Assembly: GCF_009695585.1 (NCBI RefSeq)
Contig: NZ_VUNR01000018.1
Span: 1 to 55,741, forward strand
Origin: Anaerovibrio slackiae
Lineage (GTDB): Bacteria > Bacillota > Negativicutes > Selenomonadales > Selenomonadaceae
Length of the DNA: 55,741 bases
Direction of reading: 5' to 3'
The notes beneath the pieces were generated by a model. That model saw nothing but the letters and a program-made list of their open reading frames with translations, searched no databases and was not told where the DNA came from. Positions within the stretch are counted from its first letter, which is position 1. Each line of letters begins with the position of its first letter. This document shows positions 40,764 to 47,371 of this stretch, piece after piece. The translations under genes were made by a program, and so were the position numbers.

Positions 40764-40863
40764 TGCGGTTGCTTCCGGTAGTCGGTTCTGCAATGCCAAC
40801 AACAATGGCAATGCCAACTACAACGATGCGTCCAATCGCAACTCCAACGGGGGCATCCGCCCG
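40764..40863 (+). repeat. DGR template repeat (TR)
   Basis: Template copy of the VR. It contains ten AAY codons in the target frame (N-A-N-N-N-G-N-A-N-Y-N-D-A-S-N-R-N-S-N), the typical adenine-rich design. No gene reads through it. It is followed by about 145 non-coding bases before the RT, where the cDNA priming region would lie. Confidence 0.95.
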
Positions 40864-41007
40864 CTTCTCTGAGGCTGCCGCACCAACGGCAGGAGAAAAA
40901 TGAGCAGGGAATGAGCTGGCATCCTTCCACACTTTGTGGCAAATAGGAGCTGTGACGATACCGGCCAAGGCTGTTGTATCTGCAAGCACAGCAGGAAAGG
41001 ATAAAAA

Positions 41008-42044
41008 ATGCAGGATTTTACCAGTGCCGATAATTTGCTGCGTGGCTACCAGCGCACAGTAAAATGCAGCGGCTGGAAAGAGGCTACCCAGAAATTCGGG
41101 CTGAATCTGATGAGGGAGATTTTCTCTCTGCAGGACAGCCTGAGAAACGGCACCTATGAGCAGCAGAAGGGCGCGATATTTATATTGCATGAGCAGGGCA
41201 GAAAGAGGCTGGTGAGGGCTCTGACAGTGAGGGATGCGGTTATGCAGCATTCCTTGTGCGATACAGTCCTCACGCCAGCTTTGTCCAGGTATTTGATCCA
41301 CGACAATGGAGCTAGCCTAAAAGGAAAAGGTATCAGCTTCACCAGGCGGAGATTCGAGCAGCATCTGAGGTGGCATTATGCAAGATACGGCAAGGCCGGA
41401 TATGTACTCAAAATAGATTTCCGCAAATATTTTGATAACATCCGCCATGATGTGCTCATGCAGGAAATATCCCGCAGGGTTGCTGACAAAACTGTACTGG
41501 ACACAATCCAGAAGGTTCTGGCTGCCAATGAGCATGATGTTGAATGTGTGCCGGGCATTAACCCGGACGATGTGCTGTTCAACGCATTAGAGCATTACAA
41601 TCCCGACCGGCCAAGGCCGGAAAAGACGATGCGCATATGGATGACCGCATTATCATCCACCCGGACAAAGAGTTCCTGAAAAAGCTGCTACTGGAGATAA
41701 AAGCTATTTGTAAAGACCTGGGGATTTTCGTGCATGACGGAAAAACGCAGATCATCAAACTGAGCAAAGGCTTCACGTTCCTGAAAACCAGGTACATCCT
41801 GACAGACAGCGGGAAAATCATCCGAAGGATTCCTAAAGATGTCCTGAGCAGGCAGAAGCGGAAAATGCGCAAAATGGCAGCTATGGTCAGGGACGGAGAA
41901 ATTTCATACAGGGATTTCGCCAATCAATATAAAAGCTGGCGCGGTGACAAGAAGCGTTACCATGCCAGGAAGGTATTAGCAGAAATGGATAAATTATTTA
42001 AGGAGCTGAACGAACATGGAAAACGAGAAGCAGATCATCATTAA
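41008..42044 (+). pseudogene. DGR reverse transcriptase, internally deleted and frameshifted
   Basis: Two frames together read a DGR RT. The first (41008-41679) carries RT motifs 1-3, with catalytic D137 in KIDFRKYFDNI. The second (from about 41637) resumes at HMDDRIIIHPDKEF and continues FVHDGKTQIIKLSKGFTFLK to the end at 42044. At the junction (about 41620-41636) roughly 40 residues seem missing, including the motif-4 (I/L)GxxxSQ and the Tyr of YxDD, and the frame shifts by -1. AGGAAAGGATAAAAA precedes the ATG. The enzyme should be inactive. Confidence 0.82.
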
Positions 42045-42270
42045 CAGCAAAGAGCAGGAAATCATCAATCTCACAAATGATTTGACCAGTCCTGTGTCCG
42101 CCATCGGTGATTACAAAATCATCAAGTGCTATGAAGCCGCCCTGCTGGGTAAGAAGGATATGCCTTATGATGTGAATGGATTAGTTGAGCAGCGTCAGGA
42201 GGTGCGTGACAAAATCAATGCGCTCCAGGCAGAAGTCAAGGCTCTCAGGGCAGAGGCACAGGCTGAGTGA
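42016..42270 (+). CDS. Small coiled-coil phage protein
   Basis: 84 residues starting MENEKQIIINSKEQEI, Glu/Lys-rich with a C-terminal heptad region (VRDKINALQAEVKALRAEAQ). AAGGAGCTG precedes the ATG inside the end of the RT remnant. Position at the start of the lysis block. Function unknown. Confidence 0.6.
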   Translation: MENEKQIIINSKEQEIINLTNDLTSPVSAIGDYKIIKCYEAALLGKKDMPYDVNGLVEQRQEVRDKINALQAEVKALRAEAQAE

Positions 42271-42473
42271 TGAACGAGCTGGAGCTGAGAGAAACTTTAA
42301 GCAATAAGACGGTGGATGTGTTGGTGGAGACAATCGTTAGGTTGCTCCGCCTCATTTCCCAGCTGGAAATGGAGGTGCAGGTTCGTGAGGAAGATAAGAA
42401 ATACGCTGGTAACAATCGTATTAACGGCATTATTGACAATATTGTCGGCACCGGTGATGGCAGCAGAGCATAA
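42270..42473 (+). CDS. Small helical phage protein
   Basis: 67 residues (MNELELRETLSNKTVDVLVE...), a helix with alternating charges, then a Gly/Asn-rich end. It overlaps the next gene by about 90 bases in another frame. Small overlapping genes are usual in lysis cassettes, but no spanin signature is visible. Function unknown. Confidence 0.5.
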   Translation: MNELELRETLSNKTVDVLVETIVRLLRLISQLEMEVQVREEDKKYAGNNRINGIIDNIVGTGDGSRA

Positions 42474-42693
42474 TCTGGCTGACAGCGTGGGGGTTGACAG
42501 GTTTGCCCACTTCGGTATCAGCTACGTTATCAATGACCAGCTGAAAAGGAATGCGGGTTTCAATGATTTTTGGGCAGCAGCAACCACGCTGGCCATTGGT
42601 GCAGCCAAGGAAAAGTGGATAGATAAGCAGTGGGACAATGGTGATTTTGCCGCTGATTGTGCCGGGGTGCTGTTCTATCAGATTAAATTTTAG
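42385..42693 (+). CDS. Exported YfiM-like phage protein
   Basis: 102 residues from GTG (GGAGGTG seven bases upstream). An N-terminal signal or anchor (RNTLVTIVLTALLTILSAPV-MAA) is followed by DRFAHFGISYVINDQL and LAIGAAKEKWIDKQ, similar to YfiM-type outer-membrane-associated proteins. In a lysis cassette it may help disrupt the envelope. Confidence 0.55.
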   Translation: MRKIRNTLVTIVLTALLTILSAPVMAAEHNLADSVGVDRFAHFGISYVINDQLKRNAGFNDFWAAATTLAIGAAKEKWIDKQWDNGDFAADCAGVLFYQIKF

Positions 42694-42703
42694 AGGTGAA
42701 GCT

Positions 42704-43153
42704 ATGGAAAAAGCAGTTTGCTCTATAAAAGATTTTTTGCCTGGGACGGGAGGTGCCGGGGCGGTGGTAGGAGGGGTTAGTTCTGTGGCAGGCCTGATTG
42801 TAACTCACTTATTCGGCGGCTGGTCCGTGGGGCTTGAGGGGCTGGTAATTGCCATGATTATTGACTACATCACAGGCGTATCAGCATCCTTTTTCTGCCC
42901 GGCTCTTTCCCTGGACAGCCGTATCGGCTTTAGGGGCATCGTGAAAAAAGTGCTGATACTGCTCATGGTGTCCATGGGGCATATCATGGATGCGGTTATA
43001 GGCACGGAGCTGGTAATGCCGATGGTGCTCTATTTCTATCTGGCAAATGAGTGCCTATCAATAACGGAGAACATCGCAAATGCTGGTGTCCCGATACCGA
43101 ATAGGCTGAAATCTACATTGAAGCAGGTCGGGGAAGGGAGATTGAAACGATGA
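42704..43153 (+). CDS. Holin (phage holin family 4 type)
   Basis: 149 residues, AGAGGTGAAGCT before the ATG. Three hydrophobic segments (VVGGVSSVAGLIVTHLF, GLVIAMIIDYITGVSASFF, ILLMVSMGHIMDAVIG) and the family's ENIANAGVPIPNRL end match the TcdE/Cph1-type holins. It makes the membrane holes that release the amidase. Overlaps the amidase gene by ATGA. Confidence 0.82.
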   Translation: MEKAVCSIKDFLPGTGGAGAVVGGVSSVAGLIVTHLFGGWSVGLEGLVIAMIIDYITGVSASFFCPALSLDSRIGFRGIVKKVLILLMVSMGHIMDAVIGTELVMPMVLYFYLANECLSITENIANAGVPIPNRLKSTLKQVGEGRLKR

Positions 43154-43767
43154 AAAGAGAAGTAACAATTGATGAAATTGAGAATATGGCGGCATCCGCC
43201 AGAGAAACTATCTGGAACAAGGCGAAAACTGAAGGCAGAGAGCCGAAAATCTACCTGCACTGGACGGCTGGCAATCATACCACTGTATTTGAGGATTATC
43301 ACATCAATATCACGGGAGATGGCAGCATCTATGTGACTACTGATGATTTGTCTGAGACTAAAAGCCACACTTGGCGGAGAAATACCGGCTCCATTGGCAT
43401 CGCTCTTTGCTGCTGCTATGGCGGTGGTTCTGCCAGCCTTGGCGGGTTTCCGCCCACCGCAAAGCAGATAGAGGTCATGGCACAGGTCATTGACCGGATT
43501 GCCACTGCCTTGTGGCTGACTATCGACAAGGCTCACGTGATGAGCCACGGCGAGGCAGCGAATAACGAGGACGGCGGTGTTGGCACCCACAAGCCCTATT
43601 CCTGGTGGAATGATGGCTACGGGGATGGAGATACCCGTGGTGACTTAGAGTACCTTGGCACGGCTGAAAGCCCTGCATACAGGCCGTGGGCTACTGATGG
43701 CAGCCGCGGGGGCGATGTGCTCCGTGGGAAAGCTAACTGGTACAAGCACCAGCGGGGCGCAAGGTAA
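43150..43767 (+). CDS. N-acetylmuramoyl-L-alanine amidase (endolysin)
   Basis: 205 residues of the amidase_2 type. Zinc ligands are H37 (YLHWTAG) and the later HVMSHGEAA (about 132-140); SHTWRRNTGSIGIAL is also typical. It cleaves the amide bond between peptide and glycan. There is no separate cell-wall domain. It is coupled to the holin gene. Confidence 0.85.
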   Translation: MKREVTIDEIENMAASARETIWNKAKTEGREPKIYLHWTAGNHTTVFEDYHINITGDGSIYVTTDDLSETKSHTWRRNTGSIGIALCCCYGGGSASLGGFPPTAKQIEVMAQVIDRIATALWLTIDKAHVMSHGEAANNEDGGVGTHKPYSWWNDGYGDGDTRGDLEYLGTAESPAYRPWATDGSRGGDVLRGKANWYKHQRGAR

Positions 43768-43793
43768 CATCGATGCCGGAAAGAGGTGATAAC

Positions 43794-44087
43794 ATGCTGA
43801 TTAACGGCGTTGAAGTCACAGTACGGAATATTCCTCGCATTTCAAAAGACGAAGTGCTGGCATATATTGCGTTGCTGACAAACGAGCATGGTGGCATCAG
43901 GCCACGAAACCTGATTATCGGCACAAACGATGCCGGTCAGGCCGTGCTGGACTATGAACTACAGGTAGTGCCCTTTGAGCGCATCCGGCGCATAACCGGA
44001 TATTTAGTCGGCGGTATGGAACGGTGGAATAATGCAAAAAGGGCGGAGGAACATGACCGCGTGAAGCATGGACTCAGCGCGAAGTAA
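43794..44087 (+). CDS. Small protein resembling the NrdD C-terminal tail
   Basis: 97 residues, GAAAGAGGTGATAAC before the ATG. EHGGIRPRNLIIGTNDAGQ and RIRRITGYLVGGMERWNNAK resemble the C-terminal segment of anaerobic ribonucleotide reductase, but the glycyl radical and Cys positions are absent. Such orphan genes occur in Firmicutes prophages and are often misnamed reductases. Real function unknown. Confidence 0.6.
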   Translation: MLINGVEVTVRNIPRISKDEVLAYIALLTNEHGGIRPRNLIIGTNDAGQAVLDYELQVVPFERIRRITGYLVGGMERWNNAKRAEEHDRVKHGLSAK

Positions 44088-44108
44088 AAGTATAGGTAAC
44101 TACAATAA

Positions 44109-44160
44109 AGGCACTTTCTGCGGCCTCTCAGGGGGATGTGGGAGTGCCTATTTAATTTTA
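44109..44160 (+). terminator. Terminator after the lysis block
   Basis: AGGCACT (44109-44115) and AGTGCCT (44143-44149) pair around a 27-base loop, followed by ATTTAATTTT. Confidence 0.65.
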
Positions 44161-44204
44161 AAGGGGGAATATGCAAGAGGAAATATTAGATATTGACTGT
44201 CGGA

Positions 44205-44232
44205 AGCGGGGCCGGGCGGCTCCGCTTTTTTT
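44205..44232 (+). terminator. Strong rho-independent terminator
   Basis: AGCGGGGCC (44205-44213) and GGCTCCGCT (44218-44226), one mismatch, GGGC loop, seven Ts. It insulates the right-end cargo module from the late operon. Confidence 0.85.
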
Positions 44233-44254
44233 AGTGAAAAAATACAAAAAATCA

Positions 44255-44283
44255 TTGACAATAGGCACAATGTGCCGTATAAT
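44255..44283 (+). promoter_or_regulatory. Promoter with palindromic operator in the spacer
   Basis: TTGACA (44255-44260), 17 bases, TATAAT (44278-44283): a consensus promoter. The spacer contains GGCACA-A-TGTGCC, a perfect palindrome placed between -35 and -10, a classic repressor position. The nearby XRE protein (44832) is a candidate binder. Confidence 0.8.
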
Positions 44284-44308
44284 ATAACCATAGAAAGGAC
44301 TTGAGGAC

Positions 44309-44776
44309 ATGAAAAAGTACAACATGAGCGAGATTATGAAAAAAGCTTGGGCAAACTTCAGAAAGGCTATGGGGACTTTTTCCAAGTGTCTCAAGGCCGC
44401 TTGGGCAGAAGCTAAGGGAGTAATTAACATGAAGGGTTCTGAGAAGCAGGTTGCATGGGCAGAGGACATCAAGGCGAATATGATCAGACGGTTCCAGGCA
44501 GATGTTGACTGGATGGTAAAGGGCGGCACCTGGTGCGGTGTTGTTGGCGAAGACAGGAAGATTTGGGTTCCTTCCAAGCCGGATTGGAGCTGCCTGAACC
44601 GCAATCATGTCAACGCAAATAACTACATGCAAATCGTAGACATTAAGGACGATGTTATCGGGTTTATTAACAGCGTTGACGATGCCAGGGTATTCATTAA
44701 CAATCGTAACTATAATGCAATTGATTTCATTTATGCAAACCGCCCAGCCTTCCGCGCCTGGAAGCTTGGCGAATAA
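44309..44776 (+). CDS. Cargo protein, unknown (155 aa)
   Basis: 155 residues, GACTTGAGGAC before the ATG, driven by the strong promoter at 44255. The N terminus (KYNMSEIMKKAWANFRKAMG, then SKCLKAAWAEAK) is a double-helix segment seen in several gut Firmicutes and phage proteins. The rest (WCGVVGEDRKIWVPSKPDWS) is unassigned. Expressed from the prophage end, probably in the lysogen. Function unknown. Confidence 0.65.
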   Translation: MKKYNMSEIMKKAWANFRKAMGTFSKCLKAAWAEAKGVINMKGSEKQVAWAEDIKANMIRRFQADVDWMVKGGTWCGVVGEDRKIWVPSKPDWSCLNRNHVNANNYMQIVDIKDDVIGFINSVDDARVFINNRNYNAIDFIYANRPAFRAWKLGE

Positions 44777-44789
44777 TACAGAAAAAAAT

Positions 44790-44813
44790 GGGGCTGGTAC
44801 AGCAGCCAGCCCC
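44790..44813 (+). repeat. GGGCTGG hairpin, copy 1
   Basis: GGGGCTGG-TACAGCAG-CCAGCCCC. Near-identical to 45658-45679; the two bracket the XRE and acidic-protein genes. There is no T run, so it is not a standard terminator. Confidence 0.6.
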
Positions 44814-44831
44814 CAAGAAAGGATTGATAAT

Positions 44832-45002
44832 ATGACAATTAAAGAGATGAGGGAGACCAGCGGGTTATCACAGATAAAGATCTGTGAGCTGACTGGCGTA
44901 CCAACTAGGACATGGCGCAGCTGGGAAACAGGCGAGCGTGCCTGTCCGGAGTATGTTGTTAGACTTATAGAGCACTTTCTGAAACATGAAAATCTCTTAT
45001 AA
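44832..45002 (+). CDS. XRE-type HTH regulator
   Basis: 56 residues, essentially a single helix-turn-helix (EMRETSGLSQIKICELTGVP, then TRTWRSWETGERACP). GAAAGGATTGATAAT precedes the ATG. It could repress the promoter at 44255 or control the acidic-protein gene that follows. Confidence 0.75.
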   Translation: MTIKEMRETSGLSQIKICELTGVPTRTWRSWETGERACPEYVVRLIEHFLKHENLL

Positions 45003-45065
45003 AAAATATGGAAAACATCTTAATACTATAATAGGTACGATAACAACCAAAAGGAGGAAATTAAA

Positions 45066-45647
45066 ATGAGGAAGTATCAGGTTTTTTGTCAAGCAATTGA
45101 TTCAAGGCAGTTTTTTGGGGAAATCCCGTGGGACAACATATCCGACGACTACTACGGCGATTATGTCGAAGCAGATTTTCCCCATGAGGCCATCGAGCAA
45201 GTAATGCAATGGATGGTTGAGGAGGCATCGCCGAAAAGCCATCCCGAAATCATCGATGATATGGTTGTGTATCATGATGACGAGGGGAATGTGACGAGTG
45301 CCATGGCTGATTTTTCTGCCTATACATGGTCCGGCGAAGAGGAAATCAAACAGGAATATAACATCCTGAGTTGTCATTTAGACATGGAGGATTTTGGTGG
45401 CGTTTTAGCAGAAATCGAGGTTGACGGAAAGAAAATAAGAATAGGCAGGCAACTTATCCAGGATGGCGAGGTTGTTCGTAAAGCTAATCCTATGGACGTC
45501 CAAGAAAGCGGTTGCTGGGACTTTGTCGGCGATGGTGCTATTGACGATGGCACTGCAAAAATCACAGAAATCTGTGATGACGAAGAAGAAGCCTGGGAAA
45601 TTTTTGAGAGTGCAATCGATGAAGCGATTGAGATTGTGAATAAGTAA
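45066..45647 (+). CDS. Very acidic protein, unknown (193 aa)
   Basis: 193 residues with, by count, about 48 Asp/Glu against 13 Lys/Arg. Acidic stretches include SDDYYGDYVEADFPHE and CDDEEEAWEIFESAIDE. AAAGGAGGAAATTAAA precedes the ATG, and ACTATAAT near 45027 may be its -10. A strong negative charge in a prophage cargo gene next to a regulator suggests a DNA-mimic (anti-restriction or anti-CRISPR-like) role, but no motif proves it. Confidence 0.65.
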   Translation: MRKYQVFCQAIDSRQFFGEIPWDNISDDYYGDYVEADFPHEAIEQVMQWMVEEASPKSHPEIIDDMVVYHDDEGNVTSAMADFSAYTWSGEEEIKQEYNILSCHLDMEDFGGVLAEIEVDGKKIRIGRQLIQDGEVVRKANPMDVQESGCWDFVGDGAIDDGTAKITEICDDEEEAWEIFESAIDEAIEIVNK

Positions 45648-45657
45648 GATGGCAGAA

Positions 45658-45679
45658 GGGCTGGTGTAGCAGCCAGCCC
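45658..45679 (+). repeat. GGGCTGG hairpin, copy 2
   Basis: GGGCTGG-TGTAGCAG-CCAGCCC, matching the copy at 44790. It marks the right end of the cargo module. Confidence 0.6.
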
Positions 45680-45920
45680 CGATAGCTGAAAGTGAACAAT
45701 ATGATATTATTATGCCCTAGCGAAGTCGGTACTGAATTCAAATAGTTGTATCCAAATTGGCGCGGTATCAACCGCACCATAGTGTTTCTCAGGTATCCGA
45801 GCTTCAAGGCTCGGTTTTTTAGTACCTTTTTTTGTTTTTTCAGCTATTTGTGTTATAATTCCCGTGTATGTTTTCGCAAAAGTAGCGAATGTGTGGTATA
45901 GATAAATTTGAGGTGAGGCT
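45680..45920 (+). other. Prophage-host boundary region with terminator
   Basis: About 240 bases without a credible gene. A terminator (CCGAGC-TTCAAG-GCTCGG, 45797-45814, then TTTTTT) is present, and TTGAGGTGAGGCT precedes the metallophosphoesterase ATG. The attachment site probably lies here, but without the left junction no core can be named. Confidence 0.5.
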
Positions 45921-47069
45921 ATGGGATTTATTGTTGTTGCTGCCGGGTTTGTGGTATTTTTGAATGTTGCTATGTATATCCTGCTGCGTAGCTTTTGGGG
46001 GAAGCAGGGTAAAAAAGTGCACAGGCTGTGCCTGATATTAAATCTGTTATCGATTATAGGTATCGGTGTCGGCTTCAAGCCTGAGCAGGCCGTAGAGGTT
46101 ACAGCTGTGATTATTCAATCTGTAACTATCTGGCTGATGCTGCAGATTTTTTTAATAGTCCTGCTGGCTGCAATATGGCTGGGCAAATTCTTTTTTACTT
46201 TGCTGGCAAATAGAAAGGCAACGCTGATTTTTTCCAGTACAAATATCGGCAGGTATGTGGTGGCAGTTATGGCGGCTGTTGCTCTGGGACTTAGCCTATA
46301 CGGCAGTTTTGTGGAGAGGCATGAGCTGCATACCGTCGAGTATACCGTGCCGGTAGAGGGGCTGGGAGAGCGTCTGGAGGGCTATCGGATTGCCCAGCTG
46401 AGCGATGTGCATCTGGGGAGCTTTTATAGTCTGGAGGATTTTCGGGAGCTTTTGGAAAAAACTGCTGAGGAGCGGCCGGATGTTTTGGTTGTTACCGGTG
46501 ATGTTTTTGATAATGCTGGAATGACCATGCAGGCGGCAAGGCTTTTGGACAGCTACAGTGACAGGTTTCCCCAGGGGATTTATTATTGCCGGGGCAACCA
46601 TGAGTATATTCGGGGGATTCCCCTTCTGGAAATCGCCCTGCAGGATAAAAGGATTCATAATCTGGTGAATAGCAATGTCCTGGTGCTGGAGGACAGCCGT
46701 CCTTTGTACATAGCAGGTGTGGATTATCCGATGCAGCGTGAACAGTTTGACTATCTGGCAGAGGCATACACGAAAAAGGCTATGGAAGGTGTGCCTGATA
46801 ATGCTGTAAAGATTTTGCTGGCTCACCATCCTGATTTTCTTAAAAATGCTGTAGAATATAATGCGGAGCTGGTACTGAGCGGCCATACACACGGCGGCCA
46901 GCTGGGCTTTGAGGGGATGCCGCTGGTTCCGCCGGTGTTTGAATACCTGCGGGGCTGGTACAGTCAGGGGGCTACCAGGCTGTATGTCCATCCTGGCAAC
47001 GGCAGCTGGTTCCCTTTCCGCTTGGGCTGTCAGCCGGAGATTGCCATCTTTACGCTGCGCGGAAGGTAA
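45921..47069 (+). CDS. Membrane-bound metallophosphoesterase
   Basis: 382 residues. About four hydrophobic segments in the first 125 residues anchor a calcineurin-like phosphoesterase domain: LSDVHLG, VVTGDVFDN, CRGNHEYI, LAHHPDF and SGHTHGGQ supply the two-metal site. Relatives (YkuE/YaeI type) act on lipid or nucleotide phosphates at the membrane. This is the first chromosomal gene after the prophage. Confidence 0.88.
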   Translation: MGFIVVAAGFVVFLNVAMYILLRSFWGKQGKKVHRLCLILNLLSIIGIGVGFKPEQAVEVTAVIIQSVTIWLMLQIFLIVLLAAIWLGKFFFTLLANRKATLIFSSTNIGRYVVAVMAAVALGLSLYGSFVERHELHTVEYTVPVEGLGERLEGYRIAQLSDVHLGSFYSLEDFRELLEKTAEERPDVLVVTGDVFDNAGMTMQAARLLDSYSDRFPQGIYYCRGNHEYIRGIPLLEIALQDKRIHNLVNSNVLVLEDSRPLYIAGVDYPMQREQFDYLAEAYTKKAMEGVPDNAVKILLAHHPDFLKNAVEYNAELVLSGHTHGGQLGFEGMPLVPPVFEYLRGWYSQGATRLYVHPGNGSWFPFRLGCQPEIAIFTLRGR

Positions 47070-47150
47070 TATGGCAACAGCGTGAAAATATTGCAGTATC
47101 TGCATGGCATGTTTTATCAATATAGAGAGCAGCTTATATTCAAATAAAAA

Positions 47151-47198
47151 AAGCAGCAGGTGCGTTTTGTTAGAAACGTACCTGCTGCTTTTACTTTT
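47151..47198 (+). terminator. Rho-independent terminator
   Basis: AAGCAGCAGGT (47151-47161) pairs with ACCTGCTGCTT (47180-47190), extended by GTTT/AAAC, followed by a T-rich run. It ends the phosphoesterase transcript. Confidence 0.85.
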
Positions 47199-47273
47199 AA
47201 CATTTTTTATATCTAACATTTTTCCGTATAGAAGTAACAGCAGCGGGTGGCAGGAAACGAAAAAATGATATAC

Positions 47274-47307
47274 AATTCTATTCAGAAAGAGGGAAAACGA
47301 TAGAATT
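47274..47307. promoter_or_regulatory. Inverted repeat before alpha-galactosidase
   Basis: AATTCTAT (47274-47281) and ATAGAATT (47300-47307) are 8-base perfect arms 18 bases apart, about 65 bases before the gene. A regulator site, perhaps for the nearby AraC protein. The remaining region 47199-47371 is AT-rich and must hold the promoter; no consensus is clear. Confidence 0.45.
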
Positions 47308-47371
47308 AAAAGTAGCAAAACAATATACAACAATATAATTGTGCGTGTTTTTTAGGTGAAGGAGACGTTTT

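Noticed and set aside
41008-42044. RT split explained by programmed frameshifting
   Set aside because: Even with a -1 shift the motif-4 segment is absent, so frameshifting would not restore a working enzyme.
44171-44284. 37-codon frame MQEEILDIDCRK... with a good ribosome site
   Set aside because: It runs through a strong terminator and into the next promoter, so a translated product is unlikely; a short leader cannot be excluded.
46296-47333. 345-codon minus-strand frame over the metallophosphoesterase gene
   Set aside because: Antisense to a clear enzyme gene, it reads through its terminator and has no recognisable domain.
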